Assembly (NCBI GenBank): GCA_964614645.1
Contig: CAZTMA010000176.1
Coordinates: 1-9,828, forward strand
Source: MWBF01 sp964614645
GTDB lineage: Bacteria; Chloroflexota; Anaerolineae; CG2-30-64-16
DNA length: 9,828 nucleotides
Direction of reading: 5' to 3'
Part shown: piece by piece, positions 5,601-9,828 of the stretch
Position numbering within the stretch: the stretch's first letter is position 1
How the letters are laid out: every line of letters starts with the position of its first letter
Translations under genes and position numbers: made by a program
The notes under the pieces: generated by a model
What the model was told of the DNA's origin: nothing
The model's input: only the letters and a program-made list of their open reading frames with translations
Databases searched by the model: none

Positions 5601-6801
5601 CCACCTGGACACCTGCCCGGTCGGCGTGGCGACGCAGAACCCGGAGCTGCGCAAGAACTTCCGCGGTGACCCGGCCTACGTGGTCAACTTCATGCACTTC
5701 ATCGCGACCGAGGTGCGCGAACTGATGGCGCGGCTCGGGTTCCGCAGGTTCGACGAGCTGATCGGCCGGACCGACCGGCTGGCCCCGCGACCGGGGCTGG
5801 AGCACTGGAAGGCGCAGACGATCGACTTCAGCCGCATCCTGGCCCAGCCCAAGGTGCCGGATTCCGTCGGGCACTACTACCAGGTCCCGCAGAACCACGC
5901 GATCGAGGAGACGCTGGACGCGCGCGTGCTCGTGCCGCTCTGCCGGCCTGCGTTGGAGCGGGGAGAACCGGTCACGGCCACCCTGCCGATCCGCAACGCC
6001 AACCGGGTGACCGGCACATTGCTGGGCAGCGAGGTCACGCAGCGGTATGGCGCGGACGGCCTGCCCGACGACACCGTCCGGCTGCACTTCCAGGGGTCCG
6101 CGGGGCAGAGCTTCGGCGCATTCTTGCCGCGCGGCATCACGCTGGACCTCGAAGGGGATGCCAACGATTATGTGGGCAAGGGCCTCTCGGGCGGCAAGAT
6201 CGTGGTCCGGGTTCCGGCGGGAACTGCGTTCCCCCCCGAACACAACATCATCATCGGCAACGTCGCGTTCTACGGCGCGACGAGCGGCGAGGCCTACATC
6301 GGCGGCATGGCGGGCGAACGCTTCTGCGTGCGCAACAGCGGCGTCCATGCGGTCGTGGAAGCCATCGGCGACCACGGCTGCGAATACATGACGGGCGGCC
6401 GGGTCGTGGTGCTGGGCCGGACGGGCCGCAACTTCGGCGCGGGCATGTCGGGCGGGATCGCGTACGTGCTGGACGAGGCCGGGCTTAACGGCGCGGGCGA
6501 CTTTGCGGCCCGCTGCAACCGTGACATGGTGGACCTGGAGCGCATGGAGCCAACAGAGGCGGAGGAAGTCCGGCGCATGATCGAGTGCCACGTGGCCGCA
6601 ACCGGGAGCGCGCGGGGCCGGGACGTGCTGGTGCGCTGGGACGAGCTCGCGCCGCAGTTCGTCAAGGTCATGCCGCGCGACTATAAGCGCATGCTGGCCG
6701 CGATGCAGGACGTGCGGCGCGCCGGGCTGAGCGGCGAGGCCGCGATCATGGCTGCGTTCGAGCTCAACAAGGCCGACGCGGCGCGGGTGTCGGGGAATTA
6801 G
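2632..6801 (+). CDS. gltB: Glutamate synthase large subunit, main 3' part
   Basis: This is the continuation of gltB, 1389 codons; joined to the first 225 codons it gives about 1614 residues. Numbering here is for the joined protein. The glutaminase domain continues with RFSTNTFP (237-244) and the HNGEIN loop (257-262), then HDIKKEV near its end. The central domain includes GANILILSDRGVDPEHAPIP and VGLVVESGEPREIHHYALLI. The FMN-binding synthase domain begins near 960 with GAMSYGSISPEAHEALA and contains KPGEGGQLPG and a GFDGGTGASPQTG segment. The 3Fe-4S cluster cysteines are C-x5-C-x4-C at 1209, 1215 and 1220 (codons at 5581, 5599, 5614). The C-terminal glycine-rich GXGXG beta-helix domain includes LSGGKIVVRVP (about 1409) and GAGMSGGIAYVLDEAG. 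The enzyme makes two glutamates from glutamine and 2-oxoglutarate in the cytoplasm. It is longer than most bacterial GltB (about 1500-1550) because of a low-complexity insertion at about 609-680. gltD follows after 26 bases. Confidence 0.95.
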   Translation, partial: RMETALAMVHSRFSTNTFPSWARSQPFRYMLHNGEINTIRGNLNWMNARQKMLVSELFGDDLPRLLPIIDPDGSDSAMFDNVLELLLLGGRPIAHAVMMMVPEPWEKADPAEVSDARRAFYEYHSCLMEPWDGPASILFSDGVTVGALLDRNGLRPSRYYVTRDDRVILASEVGVLDIAPEDVVLKGRLQPGRMLLVDTARRRLLLDHDIKKEVAAGQPYRRWLDEQMVALSELPPAEDAGRTAQADLLAQQQANLLPLQQAFGYTFEDLNTILGPMGRDGVEPIGSMGNDTPLAVLSQKPQLLYNYFHQLFAQVTNPPIDALREEIVIGTGVALGSERNLLKPEPESCRALKLPKPILTDAQLARLRQVDLPGLKAVTLSTLFVPGRHTTLAQPVAVPAAVRGSTSDLQPTAAARAPWSGAPLFVAGETAPVEPGNGNGHGIEDVLPAAAAPQSASPLEAALDALCAAADRAIVQGANILILSDRGVDPEHAPIPALLALAGVHHHLVRQGTRTQVGLVVESGEPREIHHYALLIGYGAGAINPYLALETLADMTRQGLLTGVTAEEAQDHYIKAVVKGVVKVMSKMGICTIDGYRGAQIFEALGLAQEVVDRYFTGTSSRVGGAGIDVIGEETLLRHRTAFPPRGAGAGILDTGGQYQWRADGEHHNFNPLSVYKLQQACRTGSYATYKEYAAAINDQTQTPVVLRHLLEFVDASEPVPLDEVESVEEICRRFKTGAMSYGSISPEAHEALAIAMNRIGGKSNSGEGGEDPARYVAGPNGDLRSSAIKQVASARFGVTSYYLNNAQEIQIKIAQGAKPGEGGQLPGRKVYPWIARVRLSTPGVGLISPPPHHDIYSIEDLAELIYDLKNANPRARISVKLVSEVGVGTIAAGVAKGHADVILVSGFDGGTGASPQTGIKHAGLPWELAVAETHQTLLVNNLRSRVRLETDGQLKTGRDVVIAALLGAEEFGFATAPLVALGCTMMRVCHLDTCPVGVATQNPELRKNFRGDPAYVVNFMHFIATEVRELMARLGFRRFDELIGRTDRLAPRPGLEHWKAQTIDFSRILAQPKVPDSVGHYYQVPQNHAIEETLDARVLVPLCRPALERGEPVTATLPIRNANRVTGTLLGSEVTQRYGADGLPDDTVRLHFQGSAGQSFGAFLPRGITLDLEGDANDYVGKGLSGGKIVVRVPAGTAFPPEHNIIIGNVAFYGATSGEAYIGGMAGERFCVRNSGVHAVVEAIGDHGCEYMTGGRVVVLGRTGRNFGAGMSGGIAYVLDEAGLNGAGDFAARCNRDMVDLERMEPTEAEEVRRMIECHVAATGSARGRDVLVRWDELAPQFVKVMPRDYKRMLAAMQDVRRAGLSGEAAIMAAFELNKADAARVSGN
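3371..3418 (+). repeat. 24-bp in-frame tandem duplication inside gltB
   Basis: Two adjacent 24-base units (3371-3394 and 3395-3418) match at about 20 of 24 positions and encode the eight-residue repeats LLAQQQAN and LLPLQQAF just before the GYTFEDL motif. The DNA also shows CTGTTG and CAACAG alternating four times at 12-base steps (3373, 3385, 3397, 3409), so it can form small hairpins. It lies between the glutaminase and central domains, where length variation is tolerated. Confidence 0.7.
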
Positions 6802-6815
6802 GGGACGGGTTTACC

Positions 6816-6820
6816 GGAGG
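6816..6820 (+). promoter_or_regulatory. Ribosome binding site of gltD
   Basis: GGAGG with 7 bases to the ATG at 6828 decides between two nearby ATG codons. The other ATG (6824) is only 3 bases from the site and out of frame, opening an 11-codon dead end. The site lies in the 26-base gltB-gltD gap, consistent with one transcript and separate initiation. Confidence 0.75.
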
Positions 6821-6827
6821 TAAATGC

Positions 6828-8312
6828 ATGAGCAAGCCAACAGGATTCATGGAATATAGCCGCGAGCTGGGGGCTGACCGGCTGCCCAACGTGCGGACGC
6901 TGGACTATCTCGAGATGCACCTGGCGCTGCCGGAGGAGAAGCTGCGCACGCAGGCGGCCCGCTGCATGAGCTGCGGCATCCCCTTCTGCCACACCGGCAC
7001 GCTGCTGAGCGGCATGGCGTCAGGCTGCCCCGTCAACAACCTGATCCCCGAGTGGAACAGCCTGGTGTACCGGGGGCTCTGGGAGGAGGCGCTGAAGCGG
7101 CTGCTGCGCACCAACAACTTCCCCGAGTTCACCGGACGCGTGTGTCCCGCGCCGTGCGAGGGCTCGTGTACGCTCTCGCTGCATGAAGAAGCCGTGACGG
7201 TCAAGCAGATCGAGCACGCCATCATCGAACGGGGCTTTGCGGAGGGCTGGATCAGGCCGCAGCCGCCCGCACAGCGCACCGGCAAGCGCGTGGCGGTCGT
7301 CGGCTCCGGGCCGTCCGGCCTGGCGTGCGCGGACCAGCTCAACCGGGCCGGCCACCAGGTGACCGTGTTCGAGCGCGCGGACCGCATCGGCGGGCTGCTG
7401 ATGTACGGCATCCCCAACATGAAGCTGGATAAGGACGTCGTCCGCCGGCGGGTCGAACTGATGGCCGCGGAGGGCGTGGAGTTCGTCACGAACACCGAGG
7501 TCGGCAAGACGGTGGCGGCGGCGGCGTTGCGCCAGGCATACGACGCCATCGTGCTCTGCGCAGGGGCGACGCGGCCGCGCGACCTGCCCGTCGAAGGGCG
7601 AGAGCTCCGGGGCATCCACTTTGCGGTGGACTTCCTGCGCGCCGACACCCGCAGCCTGCTCGGTGAAGCGGCGGCGGGGAGCGAGCCGTGGGTCTCCGCC
7701 CGGCACAAGAACGTCGTGGTCATCGGCGGCGGCGACACCGGCACCGACTGCGTGGGCACGTCCGTGCGCCATGGCTGCGCGGGCATCGTGCAGCTCGAAA
7801 TCATGAACCGGCCCGCAGATGTGCGGCCCGCGGACAACCCGTGGCCCGAATGGCCGCGCACCTTCCGCACGGATTACGGGCAGGAGGAAGCGATCGATAC
7901 GTTCGGCCGGGACCCGCGCGAGTTCGCGATCACGACAAAACGGTTCGTCGGCGATGCGAGCGGCCACGTGCGCGAGGTACACACGGTGCGCGTGCAGTGG
8001 GAGCAGGTCAACGGCCGGCCCAGTCCCCGGGAGATTCCGGGCACGGAGCAAAGGTGGCCCGCGCAGCTCGTCCTGCTGGCGATGGGCTTCCTGGGGCCGG
8101 AGAGCACGCTGGTGGAGCAGCTCGGGCTTGACCAGGATGCGCGGTCGAACGTACGCGCCGAGTACGGGAAGTTTGCAACGAGCGTGCCGGGCGTGTTCGC
8201 CGCGGGCGACATGCGCCGCGGGCAGAGCCTGGTCGTGTGGGCCATCAACGAGGGCCGCGGCGCCGCGCGCGAGGTGGACCGGTTCCTGATGGGGGCGACG
8301 CAGCTGCCGTAA
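6828..8312 (+). CDS. gltD: Glutamate synthase small subunit (NADPH, FAD, Fe-S)
   Basis: This encodes 494 residues, the normal size for the beta subunit. It oxidises NADPH at FAD and passes electrons through two 4Fe-4S clusters to the FMN and 3Fe-4S centre of GltB. The N-terminal Fe-S domain shows RCMSCGIPFC with Cys46, Cys49 and Cys54, then Cys67 in GCPVNN, and a second group Cys106, Cys110 and Cys114 in VCPAPCEGSC. The FAD-binding Rossmann motif GSGPSG is at 159-164, with GGLLMYGIPNMKLDK following. The NADPH-binding Rossmann motif IGGGDTG is at 299-305. The C-terminal FAD contact GVFAAGDMRRGQSLVVWAI is intact. The same fold occurs in related Fe-S flavoproteins such as NfnL and dihydropyrimidine dehydrogenase, but the position directly after gltB makes GltD the clear call. 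It is complete and free of oddities. Confidence 0.97.
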   Translation: MSKPTGFMEYSRELGADRLPNVRTLDYLEMHLALPEEKLRTQAARCMSCGIPFCHTGTLLSGMASGCPVNNLIPEWNSLVYRGLWEEALKRLLRTNNFPEFTGRVCPAPCEGSCTLSLHEEAVTVKQIEHAIIERGFAEGWIRPQPPAQRTGKRVAVVGSGPSGLACADQLNRAGHQVTVFERADRIGGLLMYGIPNMKLDKDVVRRRVELMAAEGVEFVTNTEVGKTVAAAALRQAYDAIVLCAGATRPRDLPVEGRELRGIHFAVDFLRADTRSLLGEAAAGSEPWVSARHKNVVVIGGGDTGTDCVGTSVRHGCAGIVQLEIMNRPADVRPADNPWPEWPRTFRTDYGQEEAIDTFGRDPREFAITTKRFVGDASGHVREVHTVRVQWEQVNGRPSPREIPGTEQRWPAQLVLLAMGFLGPESTLVEQLGLDQDARSNVRAEYGKFATSVPGVFAAGDMRRGQSLVVWAINEGRGAAREVDRFLMGATQLP

Positions 8313-8340
8313 GAGCAACGCCATCCGGTCTGCCCTCGCG

Positions 8341-8350
8341 NNNNNNNNNN
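8341..8350. other. Assembly gap (10 N)
   Basis: Ten N bases 28 bases after the gltD stop and 2 bases before a strong GC hairpin. The true length is unknown, so genes could be missing between gltD and the permease. Stable hairpins often break short-read assemblies, which may be the cause here. Confidence 0.95.
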
Positions 8351-8352
8351 CA

Positions 8353-8390
8353 CTGGGGGAGTCCGCCTCCTCAGGAGCGGACTCCCCCAG
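8353..8390. terminator. Perfect 14-bp hairpin between convergent genes, terminator candidate
   Basis: CTGGGGGAGTCCGC (8353-8366) pairs perfectly with GCGGACTCCCCCAG (8377-8390) around a 10-base loop that contains a smaller TCC/GGA pairing. It sits between gltD (+) and the permease gene (-), the place for a two-way terminator. There is no T run on the + side (ATATGACC follows), and on the - side the N gap hides what follows. It may therefore act as a U-less terminator or an mRNA 3'-end protecting stem. Confidence 0.55.
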
Positions 8391-8411
8391 ATATGACCGA
8401 GACATCGCCGC

Positions 8412-9828
8412 TTATTCGTAGCGCAGCGCCTTGATGATCTCCATTTGCGCTGCCTGGCGGGCCGGGAAGAGGGCCGCCAGCACACCGAAGAGCAGGCCCG
8501 CCGCAATCGCGGCCAGGATGCTCGCCAGCGGGAAGGAATAGTCCATCTGGAAGACGCCGCTGGCACTTAGGCCCGCGACCATCAGGTAGCTCAGATACAG
8601 CCCGCCCAACAGCCCGAAGGCCGTGCCGATGGCGGCGAGCAGCAGCGCTTCCACGACAATCATCCGGCGCACCTGGCCGCGCGCGGCGCCGATGGCCCGC
8701 AGCATGCCGATCTCGCGCGTGCGCTCGATCACGCCAATCGCCAGCGTGTTAAGGATGGCGATGAGTGACGGGATGGAGAGCAGGGCCAGCAGCACATAGA
8801 CTCCCGCAAACATCGCATCGAACTGCGTGGCGAACTCGGCCAGATACGCCCGCGTGGACACGAAGCGGAACTGCGGATAGGCTTCCACGATCGTCTGCAG
8901 CCGCGACTCCACCTCCGCAACATCCGCACCCTGCGCCAGATTGATCTGCACGAAGATATCCTCGACCTTGTTGAAGTCCTCGCGCATTGTCAGGTGCGAG
9001 ATGTACGCCGTGTTGATCTTCATGTTCAGCACGTCGCTGCCCACGGCCACGACCTGATAGTCAAGCTGTCCCTGAGGCGTTGCCAGGGTCACGGTGTCGC
9101 CCGCCTTGACGCCGGACTGAGCCGCCAGAATACCGTTGACGATGATCGACCGCCCGGCGGAGAGTGCGGCGTAGGCCTCCTCCGGATCCCCCTCGGTGAA
9201 GTCCATGCCGGAGACCTCGCGAAACGTCGGTGGGTCGATCCCCAGGACGGAGATCTCCACCGTGCCCGTGCCCCGCGCGGCGCTGGTGGGGAACTCAGAT
9301 TGCGCGAAGCGCAGCGTCCTGACCGTGCCGACCCCGGGCACCGAGCGAATCTTGTCGGCGAGGATGGTGGTCGCGCCGACGTTGCCTTCCCAGATGCTGA
9401 CCGAAGGCGGGATGAGCATATAGTCGCTGCCCATCGTCTTCCGGAACATGCTCATGAGGCTGCCGTTCAGGCTGAACATCAGGCCGCCTGCGCCGACGAC
9501 AATCGCCAGGCCGATCATGGTCGCGCTCGCGGTGATAGCCGAGCGCGTGGGCTGGCGGGTGATGTTGCCCTGCGCCAGCTCGCCCGTCCCGTCCCGTGCG
9601 ATGGCGAGCGCGACCAGTCCACTGAGCGCCCGGGCCAGCGGCCTGACGAGGGCCGGACCGACCAGGACCAGGCCGACCAGGATGAACAGTCCGCCCAGCG
9701 CGACCAGCGCAAAGACCCCCGACACCAGGCCGACCAGTGCAAATACAATCATGGCTACGCCCACGATCGTGGCAATCCGGCTGATGCGCTGCGACTTGTC
9801 GCCCGCAATGGGCCGCAAAACTTCCAGC
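8412..9828 (-). CDS. ABC transporter permease, FtsX/MacB type, C-terminal part
   Basis: About 471 residues are visible, ending with TAA at 8414-8412; the gene continues past the window. The in-frame TTG at 9818 is not a real start: the codons before it read L-E-V, giving LEVLRP, the usual end of a first FtsX domain. Residues below count from that TTG. Two membrane segments lie at about 17-55, another at about 93-117 after an RQPTRSAITASA segment. A large extracytoplasmic domain (about 118-330) resembles the MacB periplasmic core. A second FtsX domain follows, with membrane segments near 335-365, 385-413 and 428-452, the motif ERTREIGMLRAIGA at 365-378, and a final PARQAAQMEIIKALRYE. Such permeases pair with an MJ0796/LolD-type ATPase and move lipoproteins, lipids or peptides, or drive envelope remodelling by mechanotransmission. 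The substrate cannot be told. The ATPase gene is expected just upstream, outside the window. Confidence 0.9.
   Translation of the reverse strand, partial: LEVLRPIAGDKSQRISRIATIVGVAMIVFALVGLVSGVFALVALGGLFILVGLVLVGPALVRPLARALSGLVALAIARDGTGELAQGNITRQPTRSAITASATMIGLAIVVGAGGLMFSLNGSLMSMFRKTMGSDYMLIPPSVSIWEGNVGATTILADKIRSVPGVGTVRTLRFAQSEFPTSAARGTGTVEISVLGIDPPTFREVSGMDFTEGDPEEAYAALSAGRSIIVNGILAAQSGVKAGDTVTLATPQGQLDYQVVAVGSDVLNMKINTAYISHLTMREDFNKVEDIFVQINLAQGADVAEVESRLQTIVEAYPQFRFVSTRAYLAEFATQFDAMFAGVYVLLALLSIPSLIAILNTLAIGVIERTREIGMLRAIGAARGQVRRMIVVEALLLAAIGTAFGLLGGLYLSYLMVAGLSASGVFQMDYSFPLASILAAIAAGLLFGVLAALFPARQAAQMEIIKALRYE

Noticed and set aside
4489..6591. 700-codon open frame on the minus strand opposite gltB
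   Set aside because: It is antisense to the conserved FMN, Fe-S and GXGXG domains of gltB, and its translation is the repetitive His/Arg/Ala-rich type produced by high-GC codon bias. It resembles no protein family.
9816..9818. TTG start codon for the permease
   Set aside because: The frame is open upstream to the window edge and the residues before it (L-E-V) complete the LEVLRP motif that ends a first FtsX domain, so the gene is simply cut by the window.
1..9828. CRISPR arrays, tRNA or rRNA genes, phage or defence genes
   Set aside because: I saw no regularly spaced repeats, no tRNA-like cloverleaf, and no integrase, nuclease or toxin-antitoxin genes in either strand.

Overview
The window reads as bacterial DNA of high GC content, with Shine-Dalgarno sites before its genes and genes typical of a free-living bacterium. 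Two N runs of exactly 10 bases (2622-2631 and 8341-8350) look like scaffold placeholders, so this is probably a draft or metagenome-assembled contig. The lineage cannot be fixed from the sequence alone. The gene style (NADPH-type GltB/GltD, lipoproteins, large FtsX-type permease) would suit Chloroflexota or a similar high-GC phylum, but that is a weak inference.

Layout. Positions 1-106 hold the end of an unseen upstream region and a possible 11-codon upstream ORF whose stop overlaps the next start. Two small predicted lipoproteins of unknown function follow (107-700 and 809-1417, both +). The 288-base gap 1418-1705 is rich in signals: a near-consensus sigma70-type promoter, a perfect 12-bp palindrome overlapping its -35 box, a long imperfect hairpin, and an intrinsic terminator-like hairpin with a short T run lying between the promoter and gltB. 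This looks like a regulated leader (attenuator) or a small RNA gene in front of the glutamate synthase operon.

The core is gltB-gltD (+), the large and small subunits of NADPH-dependent glutamate synthase. GltB takes ammonia from glutamine and channels it to 2-oxoglutarate; GltD passes electrons from NADPH through FAD and iron-sulfur clusters. The genes are 26 bases apart and clearly one operon. gltB is not intact as assembled. Between residue ~230 of the glutaminase domain and its direct continuation sit 224 bases of reverse-strand coding sequence recognisable as a YgeA/RacX-type aspartate/glutamate racemase fragment, then the N gap. A 22-bp near-perfect repeat flanks this block, and removing one repeat copy plus the block restores one open gltB frame of about 1614 codons. 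A mis-assembly is the simplest reading.

After gltD come the second N gap, a perfect 14-bp-stem hairpin, and on the minus strand the C-terminal half of an FtsX/MacB-type ABC transporter permease that runs out of the window. gltD and the permease gene converge on the hairpin.

I found no convincing undescribed defence, mobile or RNA system. The most useful results are the chimeric block inside gltB and the structured, promoter-bearing leader upstream of it.
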